Shown: positions 1 to 9,096 of the stretch, piece after piece | Numbering within the stretch: the first letter of the stretch is position 1 | Layout of the letters: the number at the start of each line of letters is the position of its first letter | NCBI GenBank assembly: GCA_014379515.1 | Contig: JACMLR010000310.1 | Location: forward strand, 1-33,769 | Direction: 5' to 3' | Length of the DNA stretch: 33,769 bases | Source: Chitinophagaceae bacterium | GTDB lineage: Bacteria > Bacteroidota > Bacteroidia > Chitinophagales > Chitinophagaceae | The notes under the pieces: model-generated | What the model saw: only the letters and a program-made list of their open reading frames with translations | Told to the model about the DNA's origin: nothing | Databases searched by the model: none | Position numbers and translations under genes: made by a program

Positions 1-367
1 AGTCGTCTTTGGACACAGCCGCTGATTCATTTGCTTTGCGATCGTACTGACAACATGCATGCAGATTATTATAAGCTTCTTCCGGAGCCGTCAGGTCCTT
101 TGTGTCATAGCCGGCGGCTGCTATTGCTTGTTGAATTTTCTGAGCGTTCGACTTCTTTGCGTTGTAGCTAACTGATAATATTTTTGTATCGGTATTCCAG
201 TCTGCAGTTGAAGCACCTGCCTTTGTTGCCGCAGTTTCAATCGTTTTTTTGCACATGCCACAATTGCCCCAAACTTTGATGGTATCCTTTTTTGCTGTTT
301 GAGCAATGCTCAAATTACCTAATGTACATACGAATGCTATTGTTAGCAGGATAGATTGCGTTTTCAT
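1..367 (-). CDS. Secreted heavy-metal-associated (HMA-like) domain protein, 3' part truncated by window edge
   Basis: Reverse-strand reading from ATG at 367 gives MKTQSILLTIAFVCTLGNLSIAQTAKKDTIKVWGNCGMCKKTIETAATKAGASTADWNTDTKILSVSYNAKKSNAQKIQQAIAAAGYDTKDLTAPEEAYNNLHACCQYDRK..., with a signal peptide and an HMA-type CGMCKKTIE metal-binding motif. It is open to position 1, so it is absent from the ORF track. Confidence 0.88.
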   Translation of the reverse strand, partial: MKTQSILLTIAFVCTLGNLSIAQTAKKDTIKVWGNCGMCKKTIETAATKAGASTADWNTDTKILSVSYNAKKSNAQKIQQAIAAAGYDTKDLTAPEEAYNNLHACCQYDRKANESAAVSKDD

Positions 368-431
368 TAATCAGTTTTTTAAATAAAAGAAAATAAATGC
401 CTTTCGGTTCATCGACCATGAAGGAAAGGAA

Positions 432-848
432 TCAAATTCTGAAAACGCAATTATGTAAGTAGACTTCGTTAACCCTTGGATCGGGTGGAGAGTGATATTG
501 AAGAGATAAATAGGACAGCAAACCGGGTGTTGCTGAAAAGTCTGTCAATAATGAAGGCAGTAGTGCAGGAGCCTGAAAAAAATCAATTGAAATCTTTGCT
601 AGTTGATGATCCCCGTCAAGCTTTACAAATTTGTATTCCGTTTCGCAACAGCCTTTTTTTTCTTTCATGCCGCATTTGCCGCAAGTCTCTTCCTCACCAT
701 GTCCATACTCAACGGATGAAAGACTCCCCATACAGTAGTGGACATTTACCATCACGCCGCAGGCAATGGTCATGTACAACACTGATAATATGGTAACCGT
801 GATTTTTTTCACTGCTGCAAAGATAGTGTTGAGGTCGATGAATTGCAA
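432..848 (-). CDS. HYC_CC_PP family protein (small Cys-rich exported protein of Bacteroidetes)
   Basis: 138-aa ORF with N-terminal hydrophobic segment and the family's signature: HYCMGSL ... CGKCGMKEKKGCCETEYKFVKL ... SPPDPRV. Confidence 0.85.
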   Translation of the reverse strand: MQFIDLNTIFAAVKKITVTILSVLYMTIACGVMVNVHYCMGSLSSVEYGHGEEETCGKCGMKEKKGCCETEYKFVKLDGDHQLAKISIDFFQAPALLPSLLTDFSATPGLLSYLSLQYHSPPDPRVNEVYLHNCVFRI

Positions 849-862
849 TAGCTGATTGTCAA

Positions 863-2920
863 TCAGTTCACAAAACTCCAGAAGATACCTAACCTCATTT
901 GAAGTCCTGGGGTTGGATAATTTGGAGCAACAATGTTGTTTTTCGAGAATCCGCCGTTTTTGATATCGACTGCATTGAGATTCTCGGCGCGGACATAGGC
1001 CGTGAAAGCCTTGATTCTAAAGTGCACGTAAGCAGCGATTTCGGGTCGGCGAAGTGAGATTTGAACAGTATCCTGGTAAAAAAATTGACCCTGTAGTGGC
1101 GAGTAATTATTTGCCTTGTAAGGGGTAAAATACCTGAACTCAAGTCCGGTACTGATGCGCAAATTGCGGAAACCGAAATTTCCATCGTATGCTAGCTGAT
1201 TCCGCGTATAAATTAGGGGTAGGTTGAGTTCAGCATTGCCAGCTTTTTGTTGGAACATTACCCAGGTTCTCCAGTGAAAGCCTTTCTTTCCCAGGAGAAA
1301 ATCCTTCTCCACTGTCACCCGAAGTACATTAAACAGAGAACTAGCCTGGGCAACCTCGTAGAAATTTCGCAGGTAAGTATAATTGCTGAGCAGATAATAG
1401 CTCCCGCTGATGACTAATCGCTGTTTAGGTCGTTCAAGCGCAGCATAAATATGGGTTGTATTTTCTTTGTTAAGATTTTTCGCCTGGTCGAAATAGAAAC
1501 TACTTATGCTATTGAAAACGAACGACGGAGTTCGATTCACATTTTCGAAACCGACACGCAAATAACCAAGTTTTTCAGAGAGTAAGCGTTGTAAACTTAA
1601 ATGTGCGTTGTAATCACCCGCATTTAAACCGCTGAGGTAAAAACTTCCATAAGCTTCAATGTCCCATTTGCGGTTTCTTGTTTTGTTTCGATACTCGCCA
1701 TGAAGCCAAAGATTGGTGTATGATTTTTTTACGAGTCCCGTATCAAAATCACCTTTCAATACCTGGAAGGACGCTCCTACTTTAATAAACTGTTGAGAAT
1801 TTTTTGCATCGGGGAATTGATAGATCGAAAAATCATTTATAAGTTCTTTCCAGAAATCCTGCCGAACGAATGAATCTTTTAGGGGAGAGAAATTAAATTT
1901 ATAATTGTCATTATAATAAGCGCTGTCGGCATCGAAATCTTTAAAACGATACTTGTATGTACTATATCGAATGCTGTGTTCAAATCGAACCCGCGGATAG
2001 AACAATGGAATGATGGTTGAATCATTGACTACGATTGAATCTTTTTGACCGAGATCGTATTGTTGCCGCAAGAAGTAAGAGGCATTCGTAAAAGTAGTTC
2101 CCGTTGCTATATCGGTTGAAAATGGATTTCGATTAGCCAATTGCGATCCACCAATCTGTGTTGGAATATTAAAACGACTATCCAAATAGCTTGAACTGTC
2201 GAGGTAATTTGCTTCTGATGATATTCCACCGTTGTCGCCAGAGCCAAGTTTATTGGCGACGATGATGAAGAAATTTGAATACCGTTTATTTTTCGATTGA
2301 TACCACGAGGTGAGCCGATAACTGTTATGACTTGTATTTTGATTTTGAAATATTCCGGGAGAATTGATGAGCCGGTATTGTATGGATGCGTTCCAGTTGG
2401 GTTTGATATTTTGCGTATGAAGGATATTGATCAATTGCTCTAGACCTGTACCAACCATATAACCAATTTCGGAATAAGGTCGGGTTGTATTGAAAAATCG
2501 CGTTTCGTCAATGGTAAAGTTATAAGGGTCGTAAGCGTGAAAGCCATGATCCCAACCTGCTTCCATAATAGGATGAAAGCGGCGATTTTCGACCGCGTTC
2601 CCCAAATTGCCAAGTGTAATGGCATACCAGGGAATCGGAAACTTCCGGGTGAAATCGACAATGGAAGAATCAAATAGTTGAAGTCGGCTGGAATCCAGGT
2701 ATCGAAACCGGATCGTGATTGAATCTTCCAAACCGGTACGATGCTGAAGACTGTCTTGGGTACCTAAGCTGCCTGCCGATCGCATACGACCTGATGCGCC
2801 CTGGATCGCGCGAACAGGATTTTGCGCATGCAACTGACTGCTGATAGCAGCCATTCCCAGGATCCCAATAACAACTATGTAAATTTTCTTCAACAAACGG
2901 ATGTGCTTACGTCTAAACAA
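863..2920 (-). CDS. Putative porin (Porin_10-like outer-membrane beta-barrel)
   Basis: 685-aa ORF with signal peptide (..AISSQLHAQNPV), alternating aromatic/polar beta-strand pattern and conserved features of Bacteroidetes putative porins (ITLGNLGNAVENRRF, HAYDPYNF, RPYSEIGYMVG). Confidence 0.82.
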   Translation of the reverse strand: MFRRKHIRLLKKIYIVVIGILGMAAISSQLHAQNPVRAIQGASGRMRSAGSLGTQDSLQHRTGLEDSITIRFRYLDSSRLQLFDSSIVDFTRKFPIPWYAITLGNLGNAVENRRFHPIMEAGWDHGFHAYDPYNFTIDETRFFNTTRPYSEIGYMVGTGLEQLINILHTQNIKPNWNASIQYRLINSPGIFQNQNTSHNSYRLTSWYQSKNKRYSNFFIIVANKLGSGDNGGISSEANYLDSSSYLDSRFNIPTQIGGSQLANRNPFSTDIATGTTFTNASYFLRQQYDLGQKDSIVVNDSTIIPLFYPRVRFEHSIRYSTYKYRFKDFDADSAYYNDNYKFNFSPLKDSFVRQDFWKELINDFSIYQFPDAKNSQQFIKVGASFQVLKGDFDTGLVKKSYTNLWLHGEYRNKTRNRKWDIEAYGSFYLSGLNAGDYNAHLSLQRLLSEKLGYLRVGFENVNRTPSFVFNSISSFYFDQAKNLNKENTTHIYAALERPKQRLVISGSYYLLSNYTYLRNFYEVAQASSLFNVLRVTVEKDFLLGKKGFHWRTWVMFQQKAGNAELNLPLIYTRNQLAYDGNFGFRNLRISTGLEFRYFTPYKANNYSPLQGQFFYQDTVQISLRRPEIAAYVHFRIKAFTAYVRAENLNAVDIKNGGFSKNNIVAPNYPTPGLQMRLGIFWSFVN

Positions 2921-2974
2921 CGAAAATAAATGATTATAGGTCGGTTGCGGTTACCGTAACGTTAAAGTGAACGA

Positions 2975-3793
2975 TCAAATTTCTGCAATCAACTCTTTGA
3001 ATAATATCGACAATTTTGGCTCGGCATTTTTAGCTGCACGCAACACTTCTTCATGTGTAATTGTTTCCTGGTGACCAATACCCAGATCAGTAATTACACT
3101 GATTGCAAAAACAGGAAGCCCCATATGTACCGCCACGATATTCTCCTGCACCGTACTCATTCCAACTGCATCGGCCCCCAACAAATGGATCATCTTATAT
3201 TCCGCTTTTGTTTCAAAGGTTGGACCAGTCACAACAAAATATACTCCCTCATGAACCGGGATTTGTTGCTTATTCGCTATTGCCTTCGCTTTTGCAATTA
3301 ATGATTTTGAATAAGGCTCACTCATATCAGGGAAACGCGGACCAAGTTGCTCGATATTTTTTCCAATTAATGGATTGAGAGTTCCGAAACTTATATGATC
3401 ATTGATGATCATCAGATCGCCCACCTTATGCGCGGGATTTACTCCGCCAGCCGCATTTGAAAGCAACAGCACTTTGATCCCCAGAAATTTCATTAGTCGA
3501 ATCGGGAAGGTGATCGCTTCAACACTATAACCTTCATAAAAATGGAAGCGGCCTGCCATTGCCACAACACGCTTTCCACTAAGCTTTCCAAAAATGAGCT
3601 TCCCTTTGTGTCCTTCAACTGTTGATGTTGGAAAATGCGGGATGTCCCTATAATCCAGTTCTTTTTCGATTTCGATCTGGCTGGCGAAATCGCCAAGGCC
3701 ACTTCCGAGAACGATTCCTGCAACAGGTTCGTGCGGGTATTGCTTGCGGATAAAGGCAGTAGTTTCGTTTAATTGCGCAATCAGGTCAGCCAT
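2975..3793 (-). CDS. punA: Purine-nucleoside phosphorylase (PNP/MTAP family, PunA-like)
   Basis: 272 aa with GIVLGSGLGDF, MAGRFHFYEGYS, LLSNAAGGVN and VTGPTFETKAEYKM..GADAVGMSTVQENIVA motifs. Confidence 0.95.
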   Translation of the reverse strand: MADLIAQLNETTAFIRKQYPHEPVAGIVLGSGLGDFASQIEIEKELDYRDIPHFPTSTVEGHKGKLIFGKLSGKRVVAMAGRFHFYEGYSVEAITFPIRLMKFLGIKVLLLSNAAGGVNPAHKVGDLMIINDHISFGTLNPLIGKNIEQLGPRFPDMSEPYSKSLIAKAKAIANKQQIPVHEGVYFVVTGPTFETKAEYKMIHLLGADAVGMSTVQENIVAVHMGLPVFAISVITDLGIGHQETITHEEVLRAAKNAEPKLSILFKELIAEI

Positions 3794-3917
3794 ATGCTTG
3801 TAGTCGGAGTTTTTTTAAAACCCGCGCAAATATACGCTCGTTTTTCATAGAACCTTTTTAGCCAGATGAGCATTAAATAATGTGGAAACTAGCTATTATA
3901 TTTACCGGCACTAATAA

Positions 3918-5849
3918 ATGAAATCACTTCTTCTTACAAGCTTTATCCTTCTTTCACTTATTCATCCGGCAAAGGCACAACTTTGTACCGGCAGTTTGGG
4001 GGATGCCGTCGTAAATATCAATTTCGGAACAGGTACCGTTTTAGGGCCACCATTGCCTGGTGCCACCACTACTTACAATCACAGTTTTACGAGCTGTCCA
4101 AATGACGGACAGTATTCAGTCGTTAATTCAACTTCCAATTGTTTTTCCAACTCCTGGCATAGTCTTCCACAAGATCATACACCCACGGATGCAGATGGAT
4201 ATTTTATGCTGATCAATGCATCATTTCAACCGGGTGATTTTTACCTTGATACGATTCGCGGGCTTTGCCCAAATACCAGTTATGAATTTGCTGCGTGGAT
4301 CGCGAACGTGTTACGACCTGGATCGTGCAACAGCAACGGTATTCGTCCAAACCTGACGTTCCGAATCGAAGATCTCAATGGAAATGTTTTGACAACTTAT
4401 AACACCGGTGATATTATTTCAGGTAACACAGGAGAGTGGAATCAATATGGTTTGTTTTTTCAAACACCGCTTGGAATTCCGGATGTCGTTATTCGCCTCA
4501 CCAACAATGCACCCGGTGGATGTGGGAATGACCTTGCATTGGATGACATCACGTTTCGACCATGCGGACCAAAGGTGGATGCATCCGTAATTGTTACGGG
4601 CACTCCTGAACTATTTGCTTGTGAGAACGAAGCAAAAGATTTCATGCTATCGGCCACCTATTCGCAGGGAGTATATATTAGCCCCTCCTTCCAATGGCAG
4701 GAGAGCCTGGACAATGGTATTACCTGGTCGGATGTGCCTGGTGCAAATTCCAACAATTACTTACGGCCTGCGAGCGGACTTGGCGTATTTCTTTACCGCA
4801 TGTTGATTGCCGATGGAGGAGTGAACATAACACTAGTCACCTGCAGGTTGTCATCGAATACCGTTCGAATTGAAGTGGTTCAGCCGAACGTAGTGATCCC
4901 ACCCACATTTACGGGTTGTTTCGGAACTGATATCGCGTTAAGTGCAAGTGGCGGTGTGTCTTATTCGTGGGTCGGACCTAATAATTACGATAGCAAAATT
5001 CAAGGTGCGGTGATTACAAATGCCAACTTGAGTGACGCGGGCTGGTATAAAGTGACTATAACAGATACGCACGGTTGTACAGATCAGGACTCCACCACAT
5101 TGATAGTAAATCCCGCACCAACAACACAAGTTGTGGCAACAACTTCAGTTTGTGAAGGCGCTTCGACAAACATCCAGGCAAGTGGAGGCTTACGATATTT
5201 ATGGACACCTGCTTCCGGACTTTCATCCGATACAGTATCCAATCCGGTGGTTGCTCCTGTTGATACAACTTTATACACCGTGTATTCTTTTAATGAGTAC
5301 GGATGTTTCGATACAGCCAATACCCTCGTATACGTTTGGAAAAAACCGCTAGCCAATGCGGGGCCCGATAAGAAAATGACATCCGGTTACAGTGTAAAAC
5401 TGGATGGCCAAATTGCTGGTTCGGATATCGCCTATTATTGGACACCGACCTTCAACATTTCCAATCCCCTAATTCTTACACCGCTTGTTAATCCTGCAAA
5501 TAGCGCGATCTACACACTTCACGCAGAATCTACTCATGGCTGCGGAACGGCCACCGACGATGTGTTCATCAAAGTTTATGAGAAGATGCTAATCCCAAAT
5601 GTTTTTTCTCCGAATGGGGATGGGATCAACGATCGCTGGGTAATCGAGCCGCTGGATTTCTTCGCCAGTTCGGTCACAGAGATCTTCAATCGCTATGGGC
5701 AACGGGTCTACCGGAGTGTCGGTTACAACAATGCCTGGGATGGTACAATGAACAATCAGCCACTCCCTGTCGGTACCTATTATTATGTAATCGACCTAAA
5801 AATGCCGAATGAGCCTCTGCGAAGCGGCTCAGTAACCATAATACGGTAA
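3918..5849 (+). CDS. Secreted multidomain adhesin-like protein with T9SS type B (gliding motility-associated/CHU) C-terminal domain
   Basis: 643 aa with signal peptide (..HPAKAQLCTG), Ig/PKD-like repeats and C-terminal IPNVFSPNGDGINDRWVI...TEIFNRYGQRVYRS..NNAWDGTMNNQPLPVGTYYYVIDLK. Confidence 0.92.
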   Translation: MKSLLLTSFILLSLIHPAKAQLCTGSLGDAVVNINFGTGTVLGPPLPGATTTYNHSFTSCPNDGQYSVVNSTSNCFSNSWHSLPQDHTPTDADGYFMLINASFQPGDFYLDTIRGLCPNTSYEFAAWIANVLRPGSCNSNGIRPNLTFRIEDLNGNVLTTYNTGDIISGNTGEWNQYGLFFQTPLGIPDVVIRLTNNAPGGCGNDLALDDITFRPCGPKVDASVIVTGTPELFACENEAKDFMLSATYSQGVYISPSFQWQESLDNGITWSDVPGANSNNYLRPASGLGVFLYRMLIADGGVNITLVTCRLSSNTVRIEVVQPNVVIPPTFTGCFGTDIALSASGGVSYSWVGPNNYDSKIQGAVITNANLSDAGWYKVTITDTHGCTDQDSTTLIVNPAPTTQVVATTSVCEGASTNIQASGGLRYLWTPASGLSSDTVSNPVVAPVDTTLYTVYSFNEYGCFDTANTLVYVWKKPLANAGPDKKMTSGYSVKLDGQIAGSDIAYYWTPTFNISNPLILTPLVNPANSAIYTLHAESTHGCGTATDDVFIKVYEKMLIPNVFSPNGDGINDRWVIEPLDFFASSVTEIFNRYGQRVYRSVGYNNAWDGTMNNQPLPVGTYYYVIDLKMPNEPLRSGSVTIIR

Positions 5850-5871
5850 CCCATTTCGACGTTATAGGTGC

Positions 5872-6603
5872 ATGAAAAAACCCCTGCTCGTACTGGCAAT
5901 CACAGCTACAGCCATGTTCGTGATGGGGTGGGTCGGGCACCGGGTGTTTAGTAATTCTGAAGCGGCGAACCAGGAAGTGTCATTATCGATGCGCTCTGCC
6001 GACACAATTGCAATAAATTTACAGGAACCCCTTCAACAAATAATTTCGTCTGAAACCTACGCCCAGGCTGATAAAACAGATACACTTAACAAGTTTACAG
6101 CTCAGCCTGTTGAATCGTCCAACAATCAACAAATCCCGATTGCTTCGGGGCCTGTTGTAAATGAAGATCATGCAAGCGCTGAAACGGAAAATGATGAAAT
6201 AATCAAACATCGGTTCAACCCGATTAAGCGTTTTGTGAACTTCAAAGTGAAGGTTGAAAAGATCAAAAAGAAACCTTTAAAACTAAATTATTCTACAAGC
6301 AAATTTGCAAAGTTATACCGGGCAGCTACCCTGCTGGCAGTGAAACAGGGTGTCGATTTTGGAGGAGCTTATGCGTTTGCTTCTATTCCTTGCGGGCTTG
6401 GATGTTACTCAAGTACATTGACGGATATGAGGAATGGGAAAGTGTACGACGGCCCGCACGCTTCATTTGGCTATGAATTTAAGACAGATAGCAAACTGCT
6501 CATCGTTAATCCGCCCTCGGCCGATGGATTCTATGAGGCCTGCGAAGATTGCGAGCCACAACTATGGCTTTGGACTGGTAAGGGTTTTAAAAAAATACAG
6601 TAA
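5872..6603 (+). CDS. Hypothetical membrane-anchored protein with C-terminal Cys-containing conserved domain
   Basis: 243-aa ORF; N-terminal hydrophobic anchor, basic linker, then GVDFGGAYAFASIPCGLGCYSSTLTDMRNGKVY...SKLLIVNPP...CEDCEPQLWLWTGKGFKKI. Starts 22 bp after the preceding gene on the same strand. Confidence 0.8.
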   Translation: MKKPLLVLAITATAMFVMGWVGHRVFSNSEAANQEVSLSMRSADTIAINLQEPLQQIISSETYAQADKTDTLNKFTAQPVESSNNQQIPIASGPVVNEDHASAETENDEIIKHRFNPIKRFVNFKVKVEKIKKKPLKLNYSTSKFAKLYRAATLLAVKQGVDFGGAYAFASIPCGLGCYSSTLTDMRNGKVYDGPHASFGYEFKTDSKLLIVNPPSADGFYEACEDCEPQLWLWTGKGFKKIQ

Positions 6604-7410
6604 TCACTTCGTGGGATATGCGAAAAAATCGCAGGAGCTTTCATCACACAATAGTTTTCGCAATACAGGATCTTTCAATACCTCTTTATAATCCATCCAT
6701 CGATTATCAATCTTAATTTTTCGGTAAACGAGGCGGATACCGTGACTGTAATCCACATACCAGTTTACATGTCCTGTATACAATGGTTGAATCGCCTTTC
6801 CGTCCAATTTATGCCAGCCATAAATCGCGACACGATTCGGTTTTGGATCTGCTGAAACCTTCTCGGAGATTACCACATCTTTTTTTATTCCTGCAGTCAG
6901 TCCTTTCCTGTTCTTCCGTTGTCCCTCGATGATCAGATGATGATGCCAGAAGATAAGTGCGCTATCGCGATTTGCATACAATGGTACAGGCTCAAGTTTG
7001 ATGGTTGCCTGACTGTAAATATCGTCAACCATTTTTCGAGTTGGCAGAAAGCATTGAAAGGTGTCAGCAATGCGCTGCGCAGTCATAGGTGTCAAAGGAA
7101 TTCTTGCCCAGTCCGCATCGCTCCCGATTGATAAATAATCGGGAGAAACATAATAAACCGCTTTAATCGTTTTATTGCCGTTCGTGAGAACGACTGTAAT
7201 CGGAACAAATTTTCGAAGAAAGCCTGGAATATTTCCTTTCACGATCTCATCAAACAAAATGAGTTCTCGCTGGTCCCATTTCATTGCTCCGATTTGACGA
7301 AATAATTCGGTAGCACCCGTGGCATTGGGCGAAGGGTTTTTTGCTGGTAAATGAAACCCCGTGTTGCAAGAAGCAAGTGCGATCATCGCTATCAGGAAGA
7401 ATCGTTGCAT
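6604..7410 (-). CDS. Hypothetical lipoprotein
   Basis: The ORF track extends to 7653, but the likely start is the internal ATG at 7410 giving MQRFFLIAMIALASCNTGFHLPA (lipobox-like LASC). Conserved-looking C-terminus HVNWYVDYSHGIRLVYRKI. The upstream extension would overlap the start of lpdA. Confidence 0.78.
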   Translation of the reverse strand: MQRFFLIAMIALASCNTGFHLPAKNPSPNATGATELFRQIGAMKWDQRELILFDEIVKGNIPGFLRKFVPITVVLTNGNKTIKAVYYVSPDYLSIGSDADWARIPLTPMTAQRIADTFQCFLPTRKMVDDIYSQATIKLEPVPLYANRDSALIFWHHHLIIEGQRKNRKGLTAGIKKDVVISEKVSADPKPNRVAIYGWHKLDGKAIQPLYTGHVNWYVDYSHGIRLVYRKIKIDNRWMDYKEVLKDPVLRKLLCDESSCDFFAYPTK

Positions 7411-7584
7411 CGTTAAAAATAGCAAATCCGTTGTCACGGTTGATAGAAATGGCGAGCTACCGACTGATCTGGATGTCAATGCATTTGCATGAAGGCACTT
7501 TACGCTGTTTTGGCGATTTGCCGCTGGTGAAGTAGCTTCGCACGTCCTAAACATCAGCAATAAAACACTAAATAATACTATACT

Positions 7585-8988
7585 ATGGCCTACGATGTAG
7601 TTGTTCTTGGCAGTGGCCCTGGCGGGTATGTAGCAGCAATCCGCGCATCGCAATTGGGTTTTAAAACGGCAATTATTGAAAAAGAAAGTCTTGGTGGCGT
7701 TTGTCTTAACTGGGGTTGTATTCCAACAAAAGCATTATTGAAAAGCGCGCAGGTTTTTGAGTATATCAAACACGCAAAAGATTTTGGGATCGAAGCAACT
7801 GGGCAACCACAGTTCGAGTCGGTCATTAAACGAAGCCGTGGTGTTGCAGATAAAATGAGCAAGGGCGTGCAGTTTTTGATGAAAAAGAATAAGATTGATG
7901 TAGTTATGGGGTTTGGTAAACTGAAAGGCAAAGGTCAAATTGAAGTAACATCAGCAGATGGCAAGAAGCAAACAGTTGAAGGAAAGCATATCATCATAGC
8001 AACGGGTGCAAGAAGTCGCCAGCTGCCATCAATGCCAATTGATGGCAAAAAAATAATCGGTTATCGTGAAGCGATGGTATTACCAGAGCAACCGAAATCG
8101 ATGATTGTTGTTGGTAGTGGTGCTATCGGTGTTGAGTTCGGTTATTTTTACAGCAGCCTTGGAACAAAAGTTACTATCGTTGAATTTCTTCCGCGTATCG
8201 TTCCGGTAGAGGATGAAGAAATTTCTAAAGAACTTGAAAAAAGTTTTAAGAAAAAAGGGATCGACATAATGACGAATGCTGAAGTGACTTCTGTTGATAC
8301 CAGTGGTAACGGTGTAAAAGCAAAAGTGAAAACAGCGAATGGTGAAATTATTTTGGAAGCAGATGTGCTCCTAAGTGCAATTGGTGTGGCTGCAAACATC
8401 GAAGGGATTGGTCTCGAAGAAACCGGCGTAAAAACAGACAAAGGCCGGATTACAGTTGATAAATTTTATCAAACAAATATTCCAGGAATCTATTCAATTG
8501 GTGATTGTTCTCCTGGCCAGGCTTTGGCGCACGTCGCAAGCAAAGAAGGAATTATTTGCTCAGAGAACATCGGTTACAACGAAAAGAAATACAATCATCA
8601 ACCAGAGCCTTTGGATTATGGTAATGTACCGGGCTGCACGTATTGTGTACCAGAAATTGCGTCCGTTGGCTTTACAGAAAAACAAGCGAAAGATGCCGGT
8701 TATGAAATAAAAGTTGGCAAGTTTCCATTGAGCGCTTCTGGAAAAGCGTCTGCTGCAGGGCATACCGAAGGATTTGTAAAAGTAATCTTCGATGCGAAAT
8801 ACGGTGAGTGGCTTGGAACACATATGATCGGCTACAATGTTACAGAAGTGATTGTACAAACGGTAACTGCTCGTAAACTTGAAACAACCTATCATGAAGT
8901 ATTGAACAGCATTCATCCGCATCCAACAATTAGCGAAAGCGTGAAAGATGCGATTGAAGTTGCATATGGTGAAGCAATTCATCTATAA
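7585..8988 (+). CDS. lpdA: Dihydrolipoyl dehydrogenase (E3)
   Basis: 467 aa: N-terminal FAD motif VVLGSGPGGYVAAIRA, redox motif GGVCLNWGCIPTKALLK, NAD motif VVGSGAIGVEFG, C-terminal HPHPTISE. Confidence 0.98.
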   Translation: MAYDVVVLGSGPGGYVAAIRASQLGFKTAIIEKESLGGVCLNWGCIPTKALLKSAQVFEYIKHAKDFGIEATGQPQFESVIKRSRGVADKMSKGVQFLMKKNKIDVVMGFGKLKGKGQIEVTSADGKKQTVEGKHIIIATGARSRQLPSMPIDGKKIIGYREAMVLPEQPKSMIVVGSGAIGVEFGYFYSSLGTKVTIVEFLPRIVPVEDEEISKELEKSFKKKGIDIMTNAEVTSVDTSGNGVKAKVKTANGEIILEADVLLSAIGVAANIEGIGLEETGVKTDKGRITVDKFYQTNIPGIYSIGDCSPGQALAHVASKEGIICSENIGYNEKKYNHQPEPLDYGNVPGCTYCVPEIASVGFTEKQAKDAGYEIKVGKFPLSASGKASAAGHTEGFVKVIFDAKYGEWLGTHMIGYNVTEVIVQTVTARKLETTYHEVLNSIHPHPTISESVKDAIEVAYGEAIHL

Positions 8989-9008
8989 TTAATACAATCA
9001 ATATTGCA

Positions 9009-9034
9009 GGCCCGCAACATGCGGGCCTTTTTTA
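9009..9034 (+). terminator. Rho-independent terminator downstream of lpdA
   Basis: GGCCCGC-AACAT-GCGGGCC (7-bp GC-rich stem, 5-nt loop) followed by TTTTTATTT, 20 bp after the lpdA stop. Confidence 0.9.
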
Positions 9035-9096
9035 TTTAATAATCGGCACAAAAAAAGGATGAATTACTTCATCCCCTTCTACGCAGTTGGTTTGGG

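Noticed and set aside
476-796. 106-aa plus-strand ORF opposite the HYC_CC_PP gene
   Set aside because: Shadow ORF: lies almost fully antisense to a recognisable gene, with no domain or signal.
3053-3378. Plus-strand ORFs of 82 and 91 aa opposite PNP
   Set aside because: Antisense shadow ORFs of a highly conserved enzyme gene.
7411-7653. N-terminal extension of the 349-aa minus-strand ORF
   Set aside because: It would overlap the well-supported start of lpdA (7585) and precede a clear lipoprotein signal starting at 7410, so it is most likely non-coding read-through of an open frame.
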